Assembly: GCF_000745215.1 (NCBI RefSeq)
Contig: NZ_JQNK01000006.1
Span: forward strand, 1-64,000
Reading direction: 5' to 3'
Source: Methylosinus sp. PW1
GTDB lineage: Bacteria; Pseudomonadota; Alphaproteobacteria; Rhizobiales; Beijerinckiaceae
Length of the DNA: 64,000 nucleotides
Part shown: in pieces, positions 35,523 through 44,967 of the stretch
Layout of the letters: each line of letters starts with the position of its first letter
Position numbering within the stretch: position 1 is the stretch's first letter
The notes under the pieces: model-generated
Seen by the model: the letters and a program-made list of their open reading frames with translations, nothing else
What the model was told of the DNA's origin: nothing
Database searches by the model: none
Program-made: the position numbers and the translations under genes

Positions 35523-38432
35523 ATGTTTGAACGCAATCGAATTGTGGTCGCGGCATGCTTCGTCGCCGTGAAGATGATCGCAACTTCCGCTCTCGCCGCC
35601 GAGCCAGACATCGACGTTGCGTTCGCCTGCGCCGAAGATCTTGCTGCAGGGCTTCCTCCGATCGCAGAAGACCGCTTAAACCGCTTCCTCGGCAAGGGGC
35701 GGCTTTCGCACGTGCGCTGCAATGGTGGGGAGTCCGCGGTCGCCAAAATGGGCGAGCCCTGGGTTGACTGGCAACATTATTGGGGCTCCGGCGACGCGAG
35801 CTCGCGCTCCTCGGTCCTAGACACCAAGCTGGAGCTCATTGACCGCAACAAACGAGGATTGAATGGCTCGCTGATCGATCTCGAATATCAGCGCATGGAA
35901 TTGATACGCTTCAATCTCTTTGACAACAACAACACGTTCGAGCGCTATCTGACCGGCGATGAAGTCGCCGGTCGTAAGGTGGATGGTTCGGCGCTCAAAG
36001 TCTGGAAGGAGATGCGTCTCCCGCAGAACCATCCCGACTACGGGAAACTGCAGATCGACGCCGAAGGCAACCAGATTTGCGCAGGCGAGCTCATCCGCTT
36101 CCGTACGCTGAGCGGCGCGTGCAACGACATTCGCAACCCAGCGATGGGGTCGAAGGGGCAGCTCTTCGCGCGCCAGGTCGAGTTCGAGGCCAACTATCCG
36201 GATCTCGGCCTTGACGAATACACGAAGAACCGTCATGGCGAGAGGCTATCGCTGTTCAAGCCCGATCCGCAGATTATCAGCAGAAAGCTTTTTTCGCGCC
36301 TTCAATCGAAGCCGACGAGCTGCAATCTAGGCCATGGCGATCCGACCGCCGACGGCGGGAATTGCGACTACAAAAAGGCGCCTTTCTTCAACGTGCTCGC
36401 GGCGTTTTGGATTCAGTTCATGACGCACGACTGGTTCTCGCATCTTGACGAGGCGCGCAATGACCAGAGTCGCATCATGACGACTCTCGGATGCACGAGC
36501 GAGCGCGTGAACAATGTGGAGCAGCCGGTTTCTGCTGCCCGCGCCGCGGAGCTCGGTTGCCGCATAGACGACAAGATGGAGGCGGCGCTTGTCGCCGATA
36601 ACAGCGATCCGGAACGCTTCAGCTACAATGGCGCAAGCCGGCTGAAACGCTCTTACCGCACCACCCGTAACAACGTCACCGCATGGTGGGATGTCTCTCA
36701 GATCTATGGCTATGACGAGCGCTCGCGCGGACGCCTGCGGGTCGACCCGAAGGATCCCGCGAAGTTCGAAGTGTTGACGCTGGCGGAGCGCACCGGCGCT
36801 GGTGACCGCCAGGGCTATCTGCCCGAGTTTCGTGCGGCCTGTGACAAAGGCGCGAACTCTGTCGGCTGCGACTCGCTGCAGCCGGAATGGGCTGGACAGG
36901 AGTCCGCAGCTTTCCCCGACAATTGGTCGCTCGGGATAAGCTTCTATCACAACCTGTTCGTGCGCGAACATAACAACGTCGTGGATGCCCTGCGCGACAG
37001 GGCGAAGAAGGCCCCGCTGAAAGATTCCGGGCTGCGCAATCCGGAAAAGCCGAATGACGTCATTCCCTATGCGAAGCTTTCGGACCGGGAGATATTCGAG
37101 GTCGCTAGGCTAGTTGTCGCAGCGGAGGTCGCCAAGATCCACACGACCGAATGGACCACGCAGCTGCTTTACGATGAGCCGCTACACGTCGCCATGAACG
37201 CGAACTGGTCGGGGCTCTTCGCCGATGATCTGATCGCCTCCAACGTGACGAAGCAGATCGTCGGGGCGCTCGGCGGGTCGGCGCACGCAACTGAGGCGAA
37301 CCAATTCTACTCCGCTCTGGCAGGCGGCGCGGGCATCGTCGGTCTCGGCAATAGCCGGCACTGGCCGAGGTTCCTGCCGACTTGGCTGACGCCGGACCTC
37401 TGGAGCCTGAAAAATCCGGACGACGTCAATGGTGGCGTCAATCATTTTGGCTCACCGTTCAATTTTCCGGAGGAGTTCGTCTCCGTCTATCGCCTGCATC
37501 CGCTGCTTCCCGATCTCATTGAATATCGTGACCTCAAGGAGGCCAACACAATCCAGAAGAAAGTCCCGGTCATCGACACTTTCCGTGGCAAGGCGACGGC
37601 GGCGATGCGCGAGGGCGGACTGACCAATTGGGCGCTGAGCATGGGCCGCCAGCGGCTCGGCGTGCTGGAGCTGCAGAACCACCCGGCTTTCCTGCAGAAC
37701 GTCGATCTGCCGCCGCGTCTCGACACCAAGCTCGACGTCGCGGCGCTCGACATCATTCGCGATCGCGAGCGGGGCGTCACGCGTTTTAACGAGTTTCGCC
37801 GCCAGATTGGCCTGCGGGATCTCAAGAGCTTCGACGAGTTCGTGGACCTTAGCGCACCGGATCGCGCGGATCAGCAGAAGATTGTCGATGCGCTCCGCGA
37901 GATCTATGGTCAGCACGTTTGCAACGCCAAGAAGGTCATCACGGCGGCGCAGCGCGACGCCACAGGCCAGCCGATTAACGACTGCCACAGCTTCCCCGAC
38001 GGCAGTTCGGTCGACAATATCGAGGATGTAGACCTCGTTGTCGGCTATCTCGCCGAAATGGCGCGTCCGCATGGCTACGCGATCTCGGAGACGCAATTCC
38101 ACGTCTTCATCATCAACGCCTCACGACGGCTGTTCAGCGACCGTTTTTTCACCTCGAGCTTCCGACCGGAATTTTACACGACCTTGGGGATAGAATGGGT
38201 GAACAACAACGGCTCCACTGGCAAGCAATACGAGTCGTTCGACATCAACGGTCGACATCACCAGGAGATCTCGCCACTCAAGCGGGTGCTGTTGCGCGCG
38301 ATGCCAGAGCTCGAGCTGGAGTTGCGTACAGTCGCGAACGCCTTCGACCCTTGGGCCCGCGACCGTGGAGAATGGTACTCTTTGCAGTGGAAGGCGCGTC
38401 CGGGAGCTGAAGCAGACGAGGCGTTTAAATAA
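35523..38432 (+). CDS. animal-type haem peroxidase / fatty-acid-dioxygenase-like
   Basis: 969 aa from the ATG at 35523 (GAGAGGTGG upstream; the longer frame is rejected). The signal peptide is MFERNRIVVAACFVAVKMIA to SALAA. The peroxidase domain carries FMTHDWF with the probable distal His302, TRNNVTAWWDVSQIYG, and FVREHNNVVDAL with the probable proximal His483, as in animal peroxidases and prostaglandin-synthase/linoleate-diol-synthase-like enzymes. Its length exceeds minimal members by a 300-residue N-terminal region with four Cys. Expected in the periplasm with b-type haem. Pairing with a dihaem cytochrome suggests oxygenation of a lipid or hydrophobic compound. Confidence 0.88.
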   Translation: MFERNRIVVAACFVAVKMIATSALAAEPDIDVAFACAEDLAAGLPPIAEDRLNRFLGKGRLSHVRCNGGESAVAKMGEPWVDWQHYWGSGDASSRSSVLDTKLELIDRNKRGLNGSLIDLEYQRMELIRFNLFDNNNTFERYLTGDEVAGRKVDGSALKVWKEMRLPQNHPDYGKLQIDAEGNQICAGELIRFRTLSGACNDIRNPAMGSKGQLFARQVEFEANYPDLGLDEYTKNRHGERLSLFKPDPQIISRKLFSRLQSKPTSCNLGHGDPTADGGNCDYKKAPFFNVLAAFWIQFMTHDWFSHLDEARNDQSRIMTTLGCTSERVNNVEQPVSAARAAELGCRIDDKMEAALVADNSDPERFSYNGASRLKRSYRTTRNNVTAWWDVSQIYGYDERSRGRLRVDPKDPAKFEVLTLAERTGAGDRQGYLPEFRAACDKGANSVGCDSLQPEWAGQESAAFPDNWSLGISFYHNLFVREHNNVVDALRDRAKKAPLKDSGLRNPEKPNDVIPYAKLSDREIFEVARLVVAAEVAKIHTTEWTTQLLYDEPLHVAMNANWSGLFADDLIASNVTKQIVGALGGSAHATEANQFYSALAGGAGIVGLGNSRHWPRFLPTWLTPDLWSLKNPDDVNGGVNHFGSPFNFPEEFVSVYRLHPLLPDLIEYRDLKEANTIQKKVPVIDTFRGKATAAMREGGLTNWALSMGRQRLGVLELQNHPAFLQNVDLPPRLDTKLDVAALDIIRDRERGVTRFNEFRRQIGLRDLKSFDEFVDLSAPDRADQQKIVDALREIYGQHVCNAKKVITAAQRDATGQPINDCHSFPDGSSVDNIEDVDLVVGYLAEMARPHGYAISETQFHVFIINASRRLFSDRFFTSSFRPEFYTTLGIEWVNNNGSTGKQYESFDINGRHHQEISPLKRVLLRAMPELELELRTVANAFDPWARDRGEWYSLQWKARPGAEADEAFK

Positions 38433-38635
38433 TGAACAGGCAGAAAAAATTTTCGACCGTGATCGCTCCTGCCGAAGCTGGGGCCGAGCCAGTCGCTTGC
38501 GCAATGCTGAGCGATCAGACCGACAACGGTCCGTCGACGTTGCAGCCATTCGGACGGGCCGATCAGGTGATGACCGCGGCGCAGCCGCACAGCAGGGACG
38601 AGCGGAGGACGGGACGATGGCGGCGCTGCTGGTGA
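38432..38635 (+). CDS. possible small protein linking peroxidase and protease genes
   Basis: 67 codons starting in a TAATG overlap with the peroxidase stop and ending 19 bases inside the next gene. This arrangement is what a real coupled small gene would show. The sequence (MNRQKKFSTVIAPAEAGAEP and on) has no recognised motif, one Cys early and a Trp/Arg-rich end. There is no strong ribosome site. It may equally be chance. Confidence 0.35.
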   Translation: MNRQKKFSTVIAPAEAGAEPVACAMLSDQTDNGPSTLQPFGRADQVMTAAQPHSRDERRTGRWRRCW

Positions 38636-41600
38636 AAGTTTCGGGCGACGGAAAGGCTTTCATCGCGCAGGCAACGCAAGGCCTCGCCGGGGGCAAAGTC
38701 GATGTCACGCCCATCCTCTCCGTAACGTCGACTGGCGCCGGCCCCGGCGTGGCGGCGGCGACGGCATCCACCTGGCTGCGCGTCGCCTCGCGCGCGCAGC
38801 CAGAAAATCCCTGGGACGAGGCGCATGCCTTGCTCGCGGCCGGCGCGGCTTTCACCGCGGCGGGCGGCTCCGCGATCGAGGCCGTCGAACCGGACAGGGC
38901 GCAGCAATGGATCTGGCGGCCGCTGCACGCCGACGGTGCCGGCATCGCTGTGTCGGGCGCCGACGTTTGCGCCTTCGACGATCAGGACGGGGCCGGCGGC
39001 AAGGCCAAGGGACCGGGGCCGGCGTGGAATTTCATCGACGATTACAGCCAGTTGAAAAAGGCGCGCGAGGACGTCGGCGCGGCGCAAGCGAAGATCGTCA
39101 TCGCGCACCTCGATACGGGCTACGATCCGACGCATGTCACCTTGCCGGCGAATTTGTCGAAGGAGCTGCAACGCAGCTTTGTCACCGGGGAAAACCCGGG
39201 GAACGCCGTCGACCAGGTTCCGCCGGGCGCGCCCTTCGCCAATCGCGGCCATGGCCCGGGCACGCTGTCACTCCTCTCGGGCAATCATCTCGGCGGCGAC
39301 TCCCCGGGCTTTCCCGGCTTCGAAGACTGGCTCGGCGGCGCGCCGCAGGCGAAAATCATCCCGGTGCGCATCGCCGACTCCGTCGTGCGCTTCTCCACCG
39401 CAACGATGGTGCAGGGATTTGACTATGCGCGCGAAAAAGGCGCGCATGTGCTGTCGATGAGCATGGGCGGCTTGTCGTCGCAGGCTCTCGCTGACGCCGT
39501 CAATCTCGCCTATGAGGCAGGCCTCGTTATGGTCACGGCCGCGGGCAATAATTTCGCGTGGGTACCGTCTCCGAAGACGATCGTCTTTCCGGCGCGGTTC
39601 AATCGCGTTCTCGCGGCCTGCGGCGTGATGGCCGACGGGCGCGCCTACGCGGGCCTTTCGCCCGGCGAGATGCAGGGCAATTACGGGCCCGTCGATAAGA
39701 TGGACACGGCGCTCGGGGCCTATACGCCCAATACGCCCTGGGCGAAAATCGGATGCGTTAAGACTGTCGACATGAACGGCGCGGGCACATCGGCCGCGAC
39801 GCCGCAAATCGCCGCGGCGGCCGCGTTATGGCTGGCTGCGCATTGGGACGAGATCAGCGCGTACCCGCAAGCCTGGATGCGCGTCGAGGCGGTCCGGCGG
39901 GCGCTGTTCGACTCGGCGCACAAGTCGACGCCGCGCATGGACCCGACAGAAACGCAGGAAAAGCTCGGACGCGGCGTCATGCAGGCGGCCGAGGCGTTGA
40001 AGCTGACGCCGCGCCATGCGAGCGAGCTGAAGAAATCGCCGCCGGCGCGAGCGTCCTGGCCCTGGCTCGAGCTGATCTTCGGAACCGGCGGCGTTAGTGT
40101 GGCGGCGAACGGACGCCAAGAGAAAATGTTTGCGCTCGAATTGACGCAGATGGCGCAGATCTCGCCGCAGGTGGAGGCGACGATCGTCGCGCCTGACGCG
40201 GACACGACAAAAATCTCGCCCGCGGCGCGCAATCGCTATCTCGAAGCGGCGCTTGACGAGGGCGCGCCGTCGAAGCCGCTGCGGGAGTTTTTGGAGAGGC
40301 ATTTGCGCCGCGACGCCAGCAAGCCGGGAAAGGCGCGAGAGAGGCCAAGTGCGGCGCCCGCCGCGGCGCGAGCCGTGAACCGACCGCAGCGCCGGTCGAC
40401 GCCGCAGGAGCCGCCAAATCGGCGCCTGCGCATCTTCGCGCTCGATCCCGGCACGGCAAAGCGGCTCGAAACCCTGCCAATCAATGAGACCACGCTGCAG
40501 ACGCCTTGGGACGATGTCGAGACGACCGGGGAACCATTGCGTCCGGGTCCGGTCGGCGAATATCTGGAAGTAATCGACGTCGATCCCGTATCGCGAAAGG
40601 TGTACGACCCGGTCGATCTCAACGATCGCTTCATCCTCGCGCGGGATGGCCTGACGCCTTCCGAGGGCAATCCGAATTTCCACCAGCAAATGGTCTATGC
40701 GGTGGCGATGACCACCATCCGCCATTTCGAGGAGGCGCTGGGACGCAAGGCGCTCTGGGCGCCGCGGTACGAAACCGATGCGAGCGGAAGACTGGCCGGC
40801 CGGGAAGTGCGGCGACTGCGGATTTATCCGCACGCGCTGCGCACTGCCAACGCCTATTATAGTCCCGATAAAAAGGCGCTGTTATTCGGCTATTTCCCCG
40901 CGGGCGGTGACGATCGGGGCGCGACGGCGCCGGGCAACATGGTGTTCGCCTGCCTCTCCAGCGACATTGTCGCCCATGAGATGTCGCATGCGCTGCTCGA
41001 CGGCTTGCATCGTCGATTCCAGGAGGCCTCGAACCCCGACGTCCCGGCCTTTCACGAAGCCTTCGCTGATATCGTGGCGGTGTTTCAGCATTTTACCATT
41101 CCCGAACTCGTCCGCTTCGAAGTCGGCCGCCATCGCGGCGCTATTGAAGGGGCCGATCTGCTTTCGGGCGTCGCGTTCCAGTTTGGCGAAACGAGCGGCG
41201 TGGGCGCCGCTCTGCGCAATTACGGAAAGGGCGCCGCCAAATTCAGGCGGTACGAAGACACGCTCGAGCCGCACGACCGCGCTCAGATTCTGGTGCTCGC
41301 CATCTACCGCGCCTTTCTCGCGATCGTCAGCCGGCGCACTGCCGATCTCATACGAATTGGGTCGGGCGGCAGCGGGATTCTGCCGAAAGGCGCTGTGCAT
41401 CCCGATCTCGTCGAGCGCCTCACAATGGAAATCTGCACAGCGGCGCGGCACGTGCTGCGCATGTGCATCCGCGCGCTCGACTATTGTCCATCGGTCGACA
41501 TCACTTTCGGCGAGTATCTGCGCGCCTTGATCACCGCCGACGCCGACCTCGTCCAAAGCGACGATCTCGGATATCGCACGGCCTTCATCGAAGGGTTCCG

Positions 41601-42273
41601 CGCCTGCGGCGTGCCGGTGCGCGACGTGCGTACGTTGTCGGCTGAATCGGTTACGTGGAACGCGCCGGCGAACGACCAGCCGAGCTGGCTGAAGACGATC
41701 TTCGAGCATGTCGATTTCGGTCTCGATCGAAAGCTCACGCGCACGGAGATGTTCGACCTCAACGAGAAGAACCGCTGGCGCGTGTGGAGCGCTTTGAAGG
41801 AGGCGTTCAATCGAGATCCGGCTCTGTGCGGCGAATTCGGGCTGATGCCAGGAATCCTCCGCTACGACGGCAATTTCGGGCCGCTCGGACCACTGCGGAA
41901 GAACAATGTGACGACCTTCAACGTCTTCAACGTGCGTCCGGCGCGGCGCATCGCGCCGGACGGCAGTTTCCGCACCGACATCGTCGTCGTCATCGATCAA
42001 CGACGGCCCCTGTTCTACGACGAGAAAGATCCGTCGCAGGGGCAATTCTGGTTCCGGGGCGGCGCCACGCTCATTCTCGATCCCAATCAAGGCGCGCCAC
42101 GCATCCGTTACAGCATCGTCAAGAACATCGATAGCAGGAGCCGTATCGACATCCAACGCAAGACGGCGCTCGGCGCGCACCAGTCGCCGATGCAGGCGCT
42201 GTATTTCGGTGCGGCCAGCTTTGAGCCTTTCGCAATGATGCATTCGGGCCAGAGGGATCATGAACATGGGTAA
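38617..42273 (+). CDS. dual protease: S8 subtilisin-like domain fused to M4-like metalloprotease
   Basis: 1218 aa from the ATG at 38617 (GGAGG upstream). The S8 domain occupies about residues 155-420 with triad D166 (AHLDTGYD), H212 (NRGHGPG), S392 (GAGTSAATP) and oxyanion N311 (AAGNN). A linker of Ala/Pro/Arg follows (about 560-610). The second half has a gluzincin site: HEMSH at 787-791 and E814 in HEAFADI, the order of M4 peptidases. No signal peptide is seen, so the site of action is unclear; the Ala-rich N-terminus is not typical of export. The C-terminal 350 residues are unassigned. The next gene overlaps by 14 bases, so the pair is coupled. Confidence 0.87.
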   Translation: MAALLVKVSGDGKAFIAQATQGLAGGKVDVTPILSVTSTGAGPGVAAATASTWLRVASRAQPENPWDEAHALLAAGAAFTAAGGSAIEAVEPDRAQQWIWRPLHADGAGIAVSGADVCAFDDQDGAGGKAKGPGPAWNFIDDYSQLKKAREDVGAAQAKIVIAHLDTGYDPTHVTLPANLSKELQRSFVTGENPGNAVDQVPPGAPFANRGHGPGTLSLLSGNHLGGDSPGFPGFEDWLGGAPQAKIIPVRIADSVVRFSTATMVQGFDYAREKGAHVLSMSMGGLSSQALADAVNLAYEAGLVMVTAAGNNFAWVPSPKTIVFPARFNRVLAACGVMADGRAYAGLSPGEMQGNYGPVDKMDTALGAYTPNTPWAKIGCVKTVDMNGAGTSAATPQIAAAAALWLAAHWDEISAYPQAWMRVEAVRRALFDSAHKSTPRMDPTETQEKLGRGVMQAAEALKLTPRHASELKKSPPARASWPWLELIFGTGGVSVAANGRQEKMFALELTQMAQISPQVEATIVAPDADTTKISPAARNRYLEAALDEGAPSKPLREFLERHLRRDASKPGKARERPSAAPAAARAVNRPQRRSTPQEPPNRRLRIFALDPGTAKRLETLPINETTLQTPWDDVETTGEPLRPGPVGEYLEVIDVDPVSRKVYDPVDLNDRFILARDGLTPSEGNPNFHQQMVYAVAMTTIRHFEEALGRKALWAPRYETDASGRLAGREVRRLRIYPHALRTANAYYSPDKKALLFGYFPAGGDDRGATAPGNMVFACLSSDIVAHEMSHALLDGLHRRFQEASNPDVPAFHEAFADIVAVFQHFTIPELVRFEVGRHRGAIEGADLLSGVAFQFGETSGVGAALRNYGKGAAKFRRYEDTLEPHDRAQILVLAIYRAFLAIVSRRTADLIRIGSGGSGILPKGAVHPDLVERLTMEICTAARHVLRMCIRALDYCPSVDITFGEYLRALITADADLVQSDDLGYRTAFIEGFRACGVPVRDVRTLSAESVTWNAPANDQPSWLKTIFEHVDFGLDRKLTRTEMFDLNEKNRWRVWSALKEAFNRDPALCGEFGLMPGILRYDGNFGPLGPLRKNNVTTFNVFNVRPARRIAPDGSFRTDIVVVIDQRRPLFYDEKDPSQGQFWFRGGATLILDPNQGAPRIRYSIVKNIDSRSRIDIQRKTALGAHQSPMQALYFGAASFEPFAMMHSGQRDHEHG

Positions 42274-43855
42274 GAGGCCGCCAAAAGACGCCAAACCGCG
42301 CGCCGGCGGGACGACGTCCCGGACAGGTGACCCGCAGAACAAGACGCGTGGGAAGGAGGGGAAGTCCGGCGAGGGGACGCCGCGACGGTCGGCTGCGGGG
42401 CGGACGACGGTCGGGCGCAGCGTCACCATCCGTCACTATTGCCAGGGCATTGGCGACTGCCACCTGCTGCGCTGGCCCGTAGACGGTGAAAATGATTTTT
42501 TCATGCTCATCGATTGCGGCGTGCACAGCTCGGTCACCGGCGGCTCCGATCTGATGGATGAGATCGTCGCGGACATAGCGACGGTGACCAAGCGCATCGA
42601 CGTTCTGGTCATCACCCACGAACATTGGGACCATCTCTCCGCCTTCACGACGGCAGCGGAAGGGTTCGAGTCGCTGGACATAGGCGACGTCTGGCTCGCC
42701 TGGACCGAGAATCCGCGCGATCCGCAGGCCCGGCAGCTCGAGAAATACAAGGCCGAGGCGCTGAGCGCCCTGCAAATGGCAAGTTGCCGGCTGGCGGCGG
42801 CGAGAGGCCGGCAATTGGAGACGCTCGGGATTGGCCTCGACAATCTGCTGGGATTTTACTTCGGCGCCAAGGGCGAGAAGGTGCGTGCCGCGCGCGACGC
42901 CGCGATAAGGATGGCCAAAGGTAAGGTCGTCTACCACGAACCCGGCGACGGGCCGCTGACGTTGCCAGGCGTCGCGGGGGTGAATGTTTACGTCCTGGGG
43001 CCGCCGCGCGACGAAAAGCTGCTGGGGCTGATGGAAAGCACGCGCGAAATGTATGGTTTGGGCGGGATCGGTTCGCCTATGGCGCGCGCTTTGGCAATGG
43101 GTTTCGGCGCCAACGATCCTGCCGTGTCGCTGGACGATCCGGACGCGCCCTTCGACGCTGAGATCGGCGTCGATCTCACCGAGGCTCTGGCGCTCGCCAA
43201 TGATCCGGCGCACGTGCCCGCATCGCCCGCGATCGAGCTGCTGCGCGATCATTATGTCGGAAGCGACAGCGCGCCCCCCTCTGGTCGGGGAAAGGCGGGT
43301 AGTTCGGCGCCCGGCAGCCGCGATTGGCGGAGGATCGACAGTGACTGGCTCGGCGTCTCGGCCGAGCTCGCCATGCAGCTTGACCAGCGCACCAACAACA
43401 GCAGTCTGGTGCTCGCTTTCGAATTTACCGAGAGCGGCCGCGTGCTGCTTTTTGCCGCCGACGCGCAGGTCGGCAACTGGCTGTCCTGGCACGATGTGAA
43501 ATGGGCCAACACCAGCGGCCCGGACATTCTCGCGCGCACCGTCTATTACAAGGTCGGCCATCACGGTAGCCAGAATGCGACGCTGAAGGAGAAGGGGCTC
43601 GAACTCATGCGCTCCGCCGATCTTTCGGCCTTCATTCCGGTCAACGAAGCAGACGCGAAAAGGGTGCGCTGGGGCCAGATGCCCTTTCCGGACATTCTCG
43701 AGCGGCTGCAGGAGCAAACCGCGTCGCGCACGATTCGCGCCGACGACCCGATGCTCAAGAACGGGAGGATCCCGAAGGAATTTCAGTCCGCGAGCGGCTC
43801 CATCAAAGCGATGCGCGTGAAGCCTGGTCTTTGGGTCGAGGTGGACGTGGCGTGA
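42260..43855 (+). CDS. metallo-beta-lactamase-fold protein, ComEC-like
   Basis: 531 aa; an ATG two codons in (42266) is also possible. After a 55-residue basic, Pro/Gly-rich start, the MBL fold carries FFMLIDCG, VLVITHEHWDHLS with H120, H122, D124, H125, and near the C-terminus VLLFAADAQ and VGHHGSQNA, the last being the motif of ComEC/Rec2-type MBL domains. No membrane segments. Metal-dependent hydrolase; a nuclease or phosphodiesterase role is plausible by family, not shown. The start lies inside the protease gene, so the two are probably made together. Confidence 0.85.
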   Translation: MNMGKRPPKDAKPRAGGTTSRTGDPQNKTRGKEGKSGEGTPRRSAAGRTTVGRSVTIRHYCQGIGDCHLLRWPVDGENDFFMLIDCGVHSSVTGGSDLMDEIVADIATVTKRIDVLVITHEHWDHLSAFTTAAEGFESLDIGDVWLAWTENPRDPQARQLEKYKAEALSALQMASCRLAAARGRQLETLGIGLDNLLGFYFGAKGEKVRAARDAAIRMAKGKVVYHEPGDGPLTLPGVAGVNVYVLGPPRDEKLLGLMESTREMYGLGGIGSPMARALAMGFGANDPAVSLDDPDAPFDAEIGVDLTEALALANDPAHVPASPAIELLRDHYVGSDSAPPSGRGKAGSSAPGSRDWRRIDSDWLGVSAELAMQLDQRTNNSSLVLAFEFTESGRVLLFAADAQVGNWLSWHDVKWANTSGPDILARTVYYKVGHHGSQNATLKEKGLELMRSADLSAFIPVNEADAKRVRWGQMPFPDILERLQEQTASRTIRADDPMLKNGRIPKEFQSASGSIKAMRVKPGLWVEVDVA

Positions 43856-43991
43856 AGGCGCGATCACCAGGGAAATATCGCCCTCTTATCGAGCGAGTAT
43901 GTCTGTCTCCCGCCGTTCAGGCTGGGAACAACGGTTCCCGAAAGCGGTCATTGATCGTAAGATGGTGGCCTTGATGCCGAAGGCTCGCTGG

Positions 43992-44321
43992 ATGAAAAAA
44001 GTCCTATTCGTATGTAGTCAGAACCGTCTCCGCAGCCCTACCGCCGAACAGGTTTTCTCGTCGCGGCCGGACCTCGAAGTTGCGTCGGCCGGAACGAACA
44101 ACGATGCTGACAATCCCCTCACTTCTGAACTGGTAGCCTGGGCCGATGTGGTTGTGGTCATGGAAAAGGCTCATCGATCCAAGGTGCAGAAGCGGTTTCG
44201 CTCTTCGTTAAACGGCAAGCGCTTGATCTGCCTCGACATACCGGACGAGTTCGAGTTCATGGACCCGACGTTGGTGAAACTGCTGAAATCGAGACTTGGT
44301 CGGTATCTTCCGTCCGGTTGA
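43992..44321 (+). CDS. low-molecular-weight protein tyrosine phosphatase-like protein
   Basis: 109 aa from MKKVLFVCSQNRLRS; starts at 43961 or 43976 are possible but would add residues unlike the family. The P-loop is C8-S-Q-N-R-L-R14-S15 (CX5RS), followed by PTAEQVF, and the acid loop is DIPDEFEFMDP. Length and motifs match the short LMW-phosphatase-like family of Gram-negative bacteria. Cytosolic. It stands alone, 137 bases after the MBL gene. Confidence 0.85.
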   Translation: MKKVLFVCSQNRLRSPTAEQVFSSRPDLEVASAGTNNDADNPLTSELVAWADVVVVMEKAHRSKVQKRFRSSLNGKRLICLDIPDEFEFMDPTLVKLLKSRLGRYLPSG

Positions 44322-44967
44322 AAGCGCCTCGAGACCTTGCCATTCCACGTGTCGTTCGCGCTTATTGAGTGGTCTGCAATCAATTGATTTTCCCTCATTT
44401 TGGCTTCGCGCTGGATCGCTGGACTCGCGTTAGATCAGTGGATTTTTTGCGGTCATTCGCTGGACTGACTTCGGCTCCTTCGATCAAGCGAGCCCGACAG
44501 GCGCGGCGCTATTGCCCGAATATGAAGGCACAAAGCGCCGGAATCAATCAGCATTCCGCCATGCGCCGATTCGACCTCACACAGCATGTCCCCGACGTAG
44601 CGCGGCCGCGGGCCGTTCGCGAGGGCCTGGCACGGGCGTCCCGCGGCGCCGTCGTCGAACACTCTGACTTCTCTTATTTATCCGATATTAGTAGAGCCGC
44701 CGGCGCGGAGCTGGCGCCGCTCGCCGAGCCGCCCGTCTGCCCCTACCGCTCTCACGCATCACTCACCCTGGACGCCATAGAGCGCCTGATGCGGGGGATT
44801 TCCGGGAAGAGCCGGGTGCGGGAAAGCCGCATGCCCGGATCTGTGATGGCGAAGCCGAATGGCCGAGCTACTCGACCACGGTCGGTCTCGACCGCGGAGC
44901 ACCTTCTCCAAATTCTCGTGGTTGTGTTAAAAACCACGAGTCCCACGTTCCTATGCGGTTACTCAAG
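44322..44967. other. 646-base gap holding a group II intron remnant
   Basis: No supported gene. The frames that remain open are Arg/Ala-rich shadows. The feature that stands out is the domain V-like hairpin at 44809-44842. The 3' part contains the upstream region of the DUF4236 gene. Confidence 0.5.
44809..44842 (+). ncRNA. group II intron domain V remnant
   Basis: Exactly 34 nt beginning GAGCCGGGTGCGGGAAAGCC and ending in GCATGCCCGGATCT. It folds as a stem with a GAAA tetraloop, a two-base bulge (AT) on the 3' arm and AGC near the 5' base, the form of catalytic domain V. Downstream GAGCTACTCGACCAC is compatible with the domain VI/3' end. There is no reverse-transcriptase gene nearby, so only the 3' end of an intron survives. 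Confidence 0.6.

Noticed and set aside
38365..38616. 84-codon N-terminal extension of the double protease
   Set aside because: Overlaps the peroxidase gene end and lacks a ribosome site; GGAGG precedes the ATG at 38617.
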